Shown here: one piece after another, positions 32,930 to 41,118 of the stretch
Numbering within the stretch: position 1 is the first letter of the stretch
Layout of the letters: each line of letters starts with the position of its first letter
Source: Prorocentrum cordatum
Taxonomy: Eukaryota; Sar; Dinophyceae; Prorocentrales; Prorocentraceae
Direction: 5' to 3'
Assembly (NCBI GenBank): GCA_963575745.1
Contig: CAUYUJ010001305.1
Span: forward strand, 1 to 64,000
DNA length: 64,000 nt
The notes under the pieces: model-generated
Databases searched by the model: none
Seen by the model: only the letters and a program-made list of their open reading frames with translations
Told to the model about the DNA's origin: nothing
Made by a program: the position numbers and the translations under genes

Positions 32930-33483
32930 TCCCCCCCCTCCCTCCCTCCCTCCTCCCTCCTCCTCCCTCCTCCCTCCTCCTTCCTCCTTCCTCCTTCCTC
33001 CTTCCTCCTTCCTCTCCTTTCCTCCCCTCCTCCTCCTCCTCCTCCTCCTCCCCTCCTCCTCCTCCTCCTCCTCCTCCTCCTCCTCCTCCTCCTCCTCCTC
33101 CTCCTCCTCCTCCTCCTCCTCCTCCTCCTCCTCCTCCCTCCCTCCCTCCTCTCCCTCCTCCTCCCTCCTCCCTCCCTCCTCCCTCCCTCCCTCCCTCCGC
33201 TCCCTCCCTCCCTCCCTCCCTCCCTCCCTCCCTCCCCTCCCTCCCTCCCTCCCTCCCTCCCTCCCTCCCTCCCTCCCTCCCTCCCTCCCCCCTCCCCCCT
33301 CCCTCCCTCCTCCCTCCCTCCCTCCTCCCTCCCCTCCCTCCCTCCTCCCTCCCTCCCTCCTCCCTCCTCCCTCCTCCCTCCCTCCCTCCCTCCCTCCCTC
33401 CTCCCCCTCCTCCTCCTCCTCTCTCCTCCTCCTCCCCTCCTCCTCCTCCTCCTCCTCCTCCTCCTCCTCCTCCTCCTCCTCTT

Positions 33484-33484
<1 letters not shown>
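32930..33484. repeat. Polypyrimidine tract: CCTC/CTCC then (CTC)n
   Basis: About 550 bp with almost no purines on the plus strand: CCTCC and CCTTCC words, CTC arrays at 33027-33135, CCCT tetranucleotide arrays at 33136-33400, and CTC again to 33482. Confidence 0.95.
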
Positions 33485-33538
<54 letters not shown>

Positions 33539-33539
33539 A
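33485..33539. repeat. (GAC)18 microsatellite
   Basis: Perfect ACG/GAC triplets directly follow the pyrimidine tract; the base composition switches abruptly at 33483. Confidence 0.95.
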
Positions 33540-33544
33540 TGACC

Positions 33545-33690
33545 TGTGGTGCGCGGCTTCAGCGGAAGCGCGAGGGGGCCAGACCCGAGCGAGCAGGCCG
33601 CTGCTATCGCACCGCGCTCGGCGATCGGGGGGCCCCAGGGAGCCCGCAGGGTCACCCCACCGAAGGGCCACTCTTGCGCGCAATCGAAAG
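33545..33690 (+). repeat. Dispersed repeat B, copy 2
   Basis: GTGCGCGGCTTCAGCGG, CGCGCTCGGCGATCGG, GGGGCCCC and GCCCGCAGGGTCACCCC follow the same order as 11170-11334. Confidence 0.6.
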
Positions 33691-34054
33691 GGGACGTAAG
33701 ACCTGGGTACAGGGGACTCGGAAATCCCCGACGAGGTCGTCAAAAAAATGACGAGGCCGAACCTGCATTTTGACGAGGCCTCCCGCTGCAGACATCCCAC
33801 GAAACTCCTCCTCGTCAAACTCCGAGGCGCGGTCGTCAAAAAACGATGGCGAACCCGAGTCCTGGCAAACCCGGGTCTTACGCTCCCCCGATAATCGATG
33901 ATCCCGGCAAAGCAACCTAACAGCGATGTGTAGAAGCATATCTGAAAGCATTCCCCTTAAGATTCAGATGAAAGTCCAGTTGTCGAATTCTGCTGTTCTC
34001 GCAGTCGTAGTCGCATTCGCGATGACAGTCGCAGCGGCAACGGCAGTCGCAGTC

Positions 34055-34370
34055 ACAGCCTCAGCCTCAGCCTGCCTCAGCCTCAGCCTGCCTCAGCCTC
34101 AGCCTGCCTCAGCCTCAGCCTCAGCCTGCTTCAGCCTCAGCCTCAGTCTGCCTTCAGCCTCGGCCTCAGCCTCAGCCTGCCTCAGCCTCAGCCTGCATCA
34201 GCCTCAGCCTCAGCCTGCCTCAGCAGCCTGCTTCAGCCTCAGCCTCAGCCTGCCTCAGCCTCAGCCTCAGTCTGCTTCAGCCTCAGCCTCAGTCTGCCTT
34301 CAGCCTCGGCCTCAGCCTCAGCCTGCCTCAGCCTCAGCCTGCCTCGGCCGCAGCATCAGCCTGCCTCAGC
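34055..34370. repeat. (CAGCCT)n / CAGCCTGCCT minisatellite
   Basis: CAGCCT hexamers mixed with CAGCCTGC and CAGTCTGC variants over 315 bp; the frame gives Ala/Ser or Pro/Gln dipeptides. Confidence 0.93.
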
Positions 34371-34692
34371 ATTCAAAATGTGGCCCAGGAATGAAGTTCT
34401 GGGAACTAGAAGAACACGAAGTGGCCTACAGTTGGCTCCGGGCATTCGAAATCATGCCCAGGAATGGAGTTCTGGGAACTTGAAGAGCACGAAGTGGCCT
34501 ACAGTTGGCTCCGGGCATCCAAAATGTGGCCCGGGAATGGAGTTCTGGGAAATCGAAGAGCACGAAGTGGCCTACAGTTGGCTCCGGGCATCCAAAATGT
34601 GGCCCGGGAATGGAGTTCTGGGAAGTCGAAGAGCACGAAGTGGCCTACAGTTGGCTCCGGGCATCCAAAATGTGGCCCGGGAATGGAGTTCT
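34369..34692. repeat. 73-bp tandem repeat, about 4.4 copies
   Basis: Units starting GCATTC or GCATCC lie at 34369, 34442, 34515, 34588 and 34661, exactly 73 bp apart, with 95% or better identity between neighbours. Because 73 is not a multiple of three, the same peptide words (EFWE-EEHEVAYSWLRA) turn up in successive frames, which argues against coding. Confidence 0.95.
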
Positions 34693-34699
34693 AGCAGCG

Positions 34700-35480
34700 C
34701 CAAGAGCGATTTTGCGAGGATGTCCCAAGCGATTTGGGCTTCGGCGGCACCGCCCCGGGTCCCGCCCCGACCCCCCTGTGGAGTCATCTGCTGCTCTCTT
34801 TTGAGACCACTAGAAACCTATCAGCAAAAGCTGTTAGGTAAAAAGGAAGACTTGGCGGGACTGTATGAGGGGCGAGCCCAGCGAGCCACCAGTGCAGAGA
34901 TTCCTCGGGGCCTATCGAAGGCTAGGCGGGCGAGGCCGTGGCATCTCTCTCATTCTCTCCATCCATATATATATATATATAATTGTTTATACTATTTATA
35001 TAGTCAAACCTATTTATATGTGTAAATGTATAGAATACTGTCGTGTCTGGAAGACACATGCGCGTGTGCTGCGAGACAGAGAAAAGCCGTGAGCTGTGGA
35101 GGAGACGGGCAGGATAATCCTGGTGGTCGGAGTCCGCGTGCGTGGGTGGTGCTGTGGAGGTGTGTGTGTGTGTGATCGTTGATGAGTGTGCTTTGTTTCT
35201 GCTGTTGACCATGTCGTTCTCAAGCCTCGACCAGGTGATGGCGGCTTGAGCAGTTGGTGCAAGGTGTTATCTTTCGATTGTCCGTTTGTGCTGGCTGGTG
35301 CGGGAGGTGGCTGTAGGTCTGGTCGGCGCTGCCGAGGGATGGGGCTGATATCGTCTTCCCACCGCGTGGGGCTTACGAGGAAGGGACTTAGGGGAGGGTG
35401 GATTGCAGCATCGTTGACGCATCGTAGGTTCACTCTGGTCATCCTCCCCCAATTCATGCTCCTCCCTGTTCCTCCATCCT
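34700..35480. other. No recognised gene; AT-rich island
   Basis: Includes a (TA)n run at 34966-34982 and an AT-rich stretch to 35035, unusual for the window, then ordinary sequence. Confidence 0.4.
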
Positions 35481-35482
35481 CA

Positions 35483-35597
35483 TCCATCGTCTCCTCCTCC
35501 TCCTCCTCCTCCTCCTCCTCCTCCTCCTGCTCCTCCTCCTCCTGCTCCGTCCCCCTCCTCCTCCTCCTCCTCCTCCTCCTCCTCCTCCTCCTCCTCA
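35483..35597. repeat. (CTC)n microsatellite
   Basis: CTC triplets with rare TGC and GTC interruptions. Confidence 0.95.
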
Positions 35598-35599
35598 CC

Positions 35600-36865
35600 A
35601 TCATCCTTCACCAGCAGCCGGCCGAAAACAGAGGCCCTGTTCCTGCGGACCCCTCCCGTTCAGGGGCGACCACGAAATAAAGGATTCGCTCCGACGCGGC
35701 CCTCGACGGGAGCCCGGCCGCGGCGACGAAGAGCCCGCCGGAGGCCCTCCCGCGACGACTTTTTCCAGCTGCGGCACTGGCGGCCGCGCAGCGCAGCGCG
35801 AGGGGCGCTGCACGGGCGAGCCGGTGCACGAGCGGGCTGGCGGGGGGAGGGGGGAGAGGAGCGCGGCACCCGGCCATCGCTCGGACGTCCATTTCCCGCG
35901 ATTTTTGTCGGTTTCGTGCGTTTTTTTTTTTTTTTTTCGCCAAGTGATCAAGGATGCTCCTCGATGGTCCTCGCCGAAGGAAAAAAGCACACTGTCCGAG
36001 TGATGCCAAGGGCACGCGGAGAAGGCAAGGGGGGGGACGGCGGCGCACCCGTGCCCGTGCAGGTCTCCGCCTCGCCCCACGGACAGGAAAGCACGCGCAG
36101 ACGCGAAGAGAAGCTTGCCAGGCATCCGATGCCGTGCTTCTGTTGACTGCGGGCCCCCCCCGGAGGTCCCGGGCCTCTCCTCTGGGCCCGATCCTCGTGC
36201 CGAAGATTTCTGTCGACGGTCCTGTGGCCCGGCGAGCGCACCTGGAGGCCGCATACAGCCACACAACGCTCCCGTCACGATTTCTGTGCTGCGATCTCGG
36301 GCATCGCAGCGTCCCCGTCGTTGTCCACATACAAACAGCGCAGCTGCTGAGGGCGCTGCTATCGAGAGCGTGGCTGTCGAGAGCGTTGCCATCGAGAGCG
36401 CGGGGGCCCCAGCACGTCAAGGCTCGAGCCCCAGACAACCGAAGATCCCCCGAAGAGCGGCGGCGCCGATGCCGTCCAGGGTAGGAGCAAGGAAAAGCGA
36501 CACCACCATCATCACCAGCCAGGGACAGCCAGCGGGAGGAGCCAGGGAGGGTCCCCTTGGTGGTGTGGTCCCCCCCCTCGCTCGAGGCATCCCCAAGCCC
36601 CAACTCTGGGAGGCATCGTGAGCCTCCTCCCTGGAGATGTCCCCCCCACGGTGATGGTGCTGAGATTCTTGCTGGGGTTGCTACGGGGATAGGGAAGTCA
36701 GAAGTGAATCTTTTAAGGTGGGTCATACCTGGCCCTAGGCGGTGTAGGGTGTTTGGGTCAGTCCGCCAAGTGGGATCCGCCCATTTACACCAGGTCGATG
36801 CCACTTGTGCCACCTGGAACCCACGTAATACGCCAGGCCAAGCCATAGGTGACCCACAAAGCCTC
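35600..36865. other. No recognised gene
   Basis: A minus-strand frame of 430 codons (35608-36900) is open but has mixed composition, a Lys run from a T17 tract (35921-35937) and no recognisable domain. A 17-18 bp repeat (TCGAGAGCGT) occurs three times at 36360-36400. Confidence 0.4.
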
Positions 36866-36871
36866 CTACTC

Positions 36872-37034
36872 TCAGGAGGGAAAGAAACACACAGACACAA
36901 TTAATCGTCGACTCCCAGGAAAATATGCAAAAATATGGGAAGTGGTGGGGAAGACAAAAACCCAGAAAATATGGGAAAATATGGGGGCTATTTTTATTTG
37001 TGTGTATTTATTTGTGTGTTCCAGTTCCCCTTCA
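36872..37034 (+). repeat. Dispersed repeat E, copy 2
   Basis: TCAGGAGGGA start, ACACACAGACACAATTAATC, GTCGACTCCC, AAATATGGG words, TTTTTATTTGTGTGTATTTA and CCCCTTCA end, as at 26391-26550. Confidence 0.82.
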
Positions 37035-37043
37035 TACTCGAGA

Positions 37044-37125
37044 CCCCCAACGGTCAGAAACTGCTGCTGAGCGCGTCGCCCCGGCGGCCCCGTCGACACG
37101 CTGTGCCTTGGAAGCGGGAGGGGAG
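37044..37125 (+). repeat. Copy of the GCGACACGCTA dispersed repeat
   Basis: ACGGTCAGAAACTGCTGCTG, AGCGCGTCGCCCC and CGTCGACACGCTGTGCCTTG match the copy at 23430. It follows repeat E by 10 bp. Confidence 0.65.
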
Positions 37126-37166
37126 GCGCGGCGGCGGAGCAGCTCGTTCTCTTTGAAAACGGGGGG

Positions 37167-37575
37167 AGGGGGGAATGGAGCAGAAGGAGGAGGAGGAGGA
37201 GGAGGAGGAGGAGGAGGAGGAGGAGGAGGAGGGGGAGGGGGAGGAGGAGGAGGAGAGGAAAAGGCGAGGACTAGGACAGTGGTCTGCCTCCGGAAGTCAG
37301 GTCTAAGGATGAGGATGAGGAGGGTGAGGAGACGGATGATGATGAGGGGGGAGGAAGCAGAGGAGGAGGAGGAGAGGAGGAGGAGGAGGAGGAGGAGAAA
37401 GAGCAGTGATGAGGGAGGGGGATAAGAGGAGGAGGTAAGCATGTCGATGAGGAGGAGGAGGAGGAGGAGAGAGGAGGAGGAGGAGGAGGAGGAGGAGGAG
37501 GGATGGGTGAGGCGCCCCCTGGGAGGAGGGAGGAAGGAGGGAGGAGGGAGGGAGGAGGAGGAGGAGGAGGAAAAG
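37167..37575. repeat. (GGA)n-rich microsatellite
   Basis: GGA arrays at 37177-37256, 37362-37395, 37450-37500 and 37530-37570 with short mixed interruptions. Confidence 0.93.
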
Positions 37576-37713
37576 GCTGGCAGCAAACCCGTGCGTCCTG
37601 CGCGGCGTTACGTCGTACCGAAGGCGGGGGGCTGAGGCTGCGGGCGGCGAAGCACCTCGGCCGGGTAGGTGGGTGGGGGGATGGACTAACCTGTTCCTCT
37701 CTCCTTCGGTCCC

Positions 37714-38052
37714 TCCTCCTCCTCCTCCTCCTCCTCCTCCTCCTCCTCACTCCTCCTCCTCCTCCTCCCTCCTCCTCCCCCTCCTCCTCCTCCTCCACCT
37801 CCTCCTCCCCCTCCCTCCTCCTCCTCCTCCTCCTCCTCCCTCCTCCTCCACCTCCTCCTGCCCCCCCCCCTCCTCCTCCCTCCTCCACCTCCTCCTCCAC
37901 CTCCTCCTCCCCCTCCTCTCCTCCTCCTCCTCCTCCTCCTCCTCCTCCTCCTCCTCTTCCTCCTCCTCTCCTCCTCCTCCTCCTCCTCCTCCTCCTCCTC
38001 CTCCTCCTCCTCCTCCTCCTCCTCCTCCTCCTCCTCCTCCTCCTCCTCCTCC
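37714..38052. repeat. (TCC)n microsatellite directly 5' of the LINE
   Basis: About 340 bp of TCC/CTC triplets with ACCTCC and CCCC interruptions; the last 130 bp are nearly pure. The array keeps its triplet register up to 38052 and then stops at the first base of the spliced-leader match. The same motif in the same orientation resumes at 44411, after the LINE. Confidence 0.95.
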
Positions 38053-38073
38053 CCGTAGCCATTTTGGCTCAAG
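38053..38073 (+). other. Genome-encoded dinoflagellate spliced-leader sequence
   Basis: CCGTAGCCATTTTGG followed by CTCAAG is identical over 21 of 21 bases to positions 2-22 of the conserved dinoflagellate spliced leader (DCCGUAGCC...CUCAAG). In expressed mRNAs this sequence is added in trans; finding it in the chromosome at the 5' edge of a retroelement marks a copy made from a trans-spliced RNA. The base before it (C at 38052) belongs to the TCC repeat and does not fit D at position 1. An ATG follows immediately. Confidence 0.95.
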
Positions 38074-38210
38074 ATGTTGAGTTCCGCAGGGGAACAAGTG
38101 GATACCGCTAGTCCGCGGCAGTGCCAGGGCTGTTCAGCCCGACATCTTCTCTCGAGACCTGTACGGGGAGCTCCGCGCTGCCGTCCAGAGTCCCAGCTCA
38201 GCCCGCCGCC

Positions 38211-39470
38211 ATGTCGGAACGCAGGCGCGGAGGCGGCAAGTCACCAGTGCCAAGGGTCTCCTTCTCGTCCGACTTCGTGGGATGCAAGAAGTGCGGGTAC
38301 CGTTGGACCTACAAGACCAAGCAGTCCTGCTACAGCTGTGGGCAGGCCCTGCGACCATCGTACTCACCTGCTCCCAAGCCCCGTGGCGTCTGGGCTAGCG
38401 GCAGCGGAGGCTGGTGGCAGGACAACCACAAAGGCGCCGGCTGGTACAAGGAAGCTGAGGAGACCACGCAGAGGACCGAGCCGCTTGAGATCGGCGAGGT
38501 GGTGCAGACCCTCGGCGGGCACGCCCTCTCCGAGGCCCAGAGGCAGGCGCTCCAGCAGCTCGAGAGCGCCTTCGCCCCGCCGGCCCCTGCAGGGCGCCCC
38601 GCGCTCCTGGAGGAGGGCATCCAGCGGGCGGCCGCGGCAGAGAGGGCGGCCCGTCGGGAGCTGGAGAAGCGCGCCAAGCAGCTGGCCGACGCCAAGCTCT
38701 GGCTCGACGAATGCCAGGCTCGATCCGATGCGGCAGCTGACGCCCTGGTGGGGGCTGAGGTCAAGCTGGCGCAGGAGAAGAAGGCGTTTGCGTATCCAGG
38801 CAAGGACCCTCAGCCCGAGGGGACCAACAAGGGCGGCGGGGTTATCAACCTCTCAGCCTTGTTGGGCGAAGGAGAGGCCAGTTTTATCATCGAGGACGGC
38901 CCCCTCTTCGACCTGGAGGGGCTGGATGTCACATCCGAGCAGCGGCACCAGTTCAACAAGCTCAAGCAGACCTTCGAGGCGTCCGTGCAGCAGGCGGTCC
39001 GCACGCACTTCGGGCCAGGGGCTGACGTCCTCAAGTCCCAGCGCGAGCAGTTCGAAGAGATCAGGACGCCCCGCGAGACCTTCAAGAAGCGCAGACGGGA
39101 GCACCCCCCTGCGACCGCGGCGGCAACAGAGGCGTCGTCGCCCCAGACCCCCGAGGGGAGCCCGCCGCAGGCGCCTGCCCAGGCCAAGCCCGAGGGCCCG
39201 CCTGCGGAGGCGGCGGCGGCAGAGGCGCCAGCGGCCCAGAGCCCCGAGAGAGGCCTGCCGCAGGCGCCAGCCCAGGCCTCCCAGGAGGCCCAGCAGGCGG
39301 CCCAGCCCGCCGCGGAGCCGCAGGGTGCCCAGGGCGCTTCGCCCGGCGCTGCCAGCTCTGACGCTGGCCCTGACGCTGGTCGCGAAGCCGCTGGCAAGGA
39401 GTTGGCGGAGGCCTTGCAGCGCGCCAGGGCTCGCAGGGCGGAGGCAGCCGCCAAGCCAGTACCTCTGTAG
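38211..39470 (+). CDS. LINE ORF1 protein (zinc ribbon, coiled coil)
   Basis: A 419-residue protein starting at ATG 38211 in a good context (CGCCGCCATGT). An upstream in-frame ATG at 38121 would add 30 residues of poor composition and is not preferred. Residues 25-43 form a Cys4 motif (C25-x2-C28-x11-C40-x2-C43; CKKCGYRWTYK...CYSC), followed by a Trp/Gly-rich stretch. A likely coiled coil follows at about 120-190 (ERAARRELEKRAKQLADAK), then a conserved-looking segment and an Ala/Pro/Glu-rich tail (about 300-419) with repeated PQAPAQA words. By analogy with LINE ORF1 proteins it should bind and package the element RNA; nucleic-acid binding through the zinc motif is inference. ORF2 domains begin about 190 bp downstream in another frame. 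Confidence 0.82.
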   Translation: MSERRRGGGKSPVPRVSFSSDFVGCKKCGYRWTYKTKQSCYSCGQALRPSYSPAPKPRGVWASGSGGWWQDNHKGAGWYKEAEETTQRTEPLEIGEVVQTLGGHALSEAQRQALQQLESAFAPPAPAGRPALLEEGIQRAAAAERAARRELEKRAKQLADAKLWLDECQARSDAAADALVGAEVKLAQEKKAFAYPGKDPQPEGTNKGGGVINLSALLGEGEASFIIEDGPLFDLEGLDVTSEQRHQFNKLKQTFEASVQQAVRTHFGPGADVLKSQREQFEEIRTPRETFKKRRREHPPATAAATEASSPQTPEGSPPQAPAQAKPEGPPAEAAAAEAPAAQSPERGLPQAPAQASQEAQQAAQPAAEPQGAQGASPGAASSDAGPDAGREAAGKELAEALQRARARRAEAAAKPVPL

Positions 39471-39471
39471 C

Positions 39472-41118
39472 CCGCACGGGCTCGGCAGCCTGGCCTCCAC
39501 GGCTGCAGGTACCAGTACACAATGCTCTACATGGTCGGGTTCATGGCATGAGTCCAGCACGTCGCAGGAGCCAGAACCTTTCAGAGGGTCTCCTCCTGAC
39601 GCAGTCAGTACATCATTCTCTACATGGTCAAGTTCACCGAAGGCGAGCCCTCCGCGTCGTCGAGGCAAGGGCGGCACGCGCAACGTGGGGCTCGAGTTCA
39701 TAGGCTTCAACTGTTCATCTTGGGCGCAGGCCATCGATGTCTTGGATGAAGCCGCTACAAGGAAGATCGTGGGCCCCATGCATATCACGTTCCTTCAGGA
39801 GCATAGGCTCACCGCGCCCATCGCCAAGGACATCGAGGCGGCCAGCTTCAACAGGCATTACACGGCAGCACTGGTTCCAGCTGTCAGCGGCCCAGGCGGA
39901 CGGCCGACTAGTGGAGTTGGGTTCCTCGTGCCAAGGAATGTTGGCCTTACACATCTGGAAGGCATGAATACGTTCGATATCTCACCTCCTGGGTCGCCTG
40001 GCCGCGTGGCAGTGGGCTGGTGCTCTGCTGGACAGAAGGGTGGCCTCATGATTATCACGGCATACTTTTGGACACGGGAAGGTTGGACGATTCGAAATTT
40101 GTCAATTCTGGAGTCCATTGCAACGGTCATCAAGCAGTATGACATACCGTGGGTATTCCAAGCAGACTTCAACGAGACGGGGGAGTCTTTACTCAATACT
40201 GGTTGGTGCCAAGATGTGGGTGGAGTTGTGCGACTCCCTTCCACTACCACGTGTGCAGGAGTCGGCGGAGGCAGTATCATCGATTTCTTTGTGATCGACG
40301 CCCGCATCCAGCATGCTTTCGGAGACACGGTAGAAGTGTTAGACACTGCAGCCACACCTCACTCGCCCGTTCGCCTAGTCATGCAGTCCAGGATGCGAGC
40401 TAAAGGCGGCTGGAGGCTTGCCAAGCCCAGACCTTTCCCAATGGAGAGGCCGTGCGGACCAGTCCCGCAGCCTGCACAGTGGCCAGATTTCGATCATCAG
40501 GACGATTTAAATGGCACCCAGCTTGACCAGCTTTGGAAGCATATTTCACACTGTGCTGAAACAGAGCTGGTGAATCTCCTGGGCGTGGAAGAACCCCAAT
40601 CCTACCTCGGTCGGGGCGATCCCCCTCGGTGGACCTGGGCCCCCCTCGCTGGTCCTCAATCGCGCGCACGCCCCAGGGGAACGCCTAGCTCCCGAGCTTG
40701 GCGGTGGGTCGCCGCACGAGCCAGTGACTTTATTTTCCTTACACAAGCTGCCCAGCAGGAAGGTACCTGGATGCATGCACGGGCGCGACGAGCAAAGCTC
40801 GAGCGCCGCGTCGAAGGAGGAAGGAGTCGGTTGGTTCACGACTTGGGGGAGGAGGCTGAGCACGTAATCGCCCAGTTTGAACGGCACCGCGCCTTTTGTC
40901 TCGAGGGCCCAGCGCTCAGGGAGCAGGCCCCCGAGATCATGGGTCTCCAGCGACGAGCTGTAGCCAATGCTCAGACCATCGAGCGGCAGCAGGCAGCCAC
41001 ACGGTCAATTGAAGACGGAATCGGCAGCTGGCTCTTCCTTCATCCACAGGATCAGCAAGTGGCGTGCCCCTCCTCCCCCCGTCACGGGTTACTCCGTCTC
41101 CAACCTCGAGCTTGCTGA
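39472..41118 (+). CDS. LINE ORF2, part 1: APE-type endonuclease
   Basis: The frame is open from 38074 to the TGA at 41118, but only the part after ORF1 looks coding. The endonuclease domain spans about 39664-40400: FNCSSW (Asn 39709), LQEH (Glu 39799), WVFQADFN (Asp 40165, Asn 40171), SIIDFFVID (Asp 40282) and TPHSPV (His 40360). The usual SDH triad end is TPH here, so the Asp paired with the catalytic His is replaced by Pro; this may weaken activity. No ATG lies in frame between the ORF1 stop and the domain. The role is to nick target DNA for reverse transcription. After about 41010 the coding sense passes to the next frame (+1). Confidence 0.82.
   Translation, partial: PHGLGSLASTAAGTSTQCSTWSGSWHESSTSQEPEPFRGSPPDAVSTSFSTWSSSPKASPPRRRGKGGTRNVGLEFIGFNCSSWAQAIDVLDEAATRKIVGPMHITFLQEHRLTAPIAKDIEAASFNRHYTAALVPAVSGPGGRPTSGVGFLVPRNVGLTHLEGMNTFDISPPGSPGRVAVGWCSAGQKGGLMIITAYFWTREGWTIRNLSILESIATVIKQYDIPWVFQADFNETGESLLNTGWCQDVGGVVRLPSTTTCAGVGGGSIIDFFVIDARIQHAFGDTVEVLDTAATPHSPVRLVMQSRMRAKGGWRLAKPRPFPMERPCGPVPQPAQWPDFDHQDDLNGTQLDQLWKHISHCAETELVNLLGVEEPQSYLGRGDPPRWTWAPLAGPQSRARPRGTPSSRAWRWVAARASDFIFLTQAAQQEGTWMHARARRAKLERRVEGGRSRLVHDLGEEAEHVIAQFERHRAFCLEGPALREQAPEIMGLQRRAVANAQTIERQQAATRSIEDGIGSWLFLHPQDQQVACPSSPRHGLLRLQPRAC

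Noticed and set aside
35608-36900. 430-codon minus-strand frame
   Set aside because: No domain, a Lys run created by a T17 tract, and mixed Arg/Pro/Ala composition; explained by high GC.
38074-39471. N-terminal 466 codons of the 1014-codon frame that starts right after the spliced leader
   Set aside because: This part overlaps ORF1 in another frame and gives Ser/Arg/Pro-rich sequence without a domain, while the ORF1 frame has a zinc ribbon and coiled coil. Kept only as a possible translation start for ORF2.
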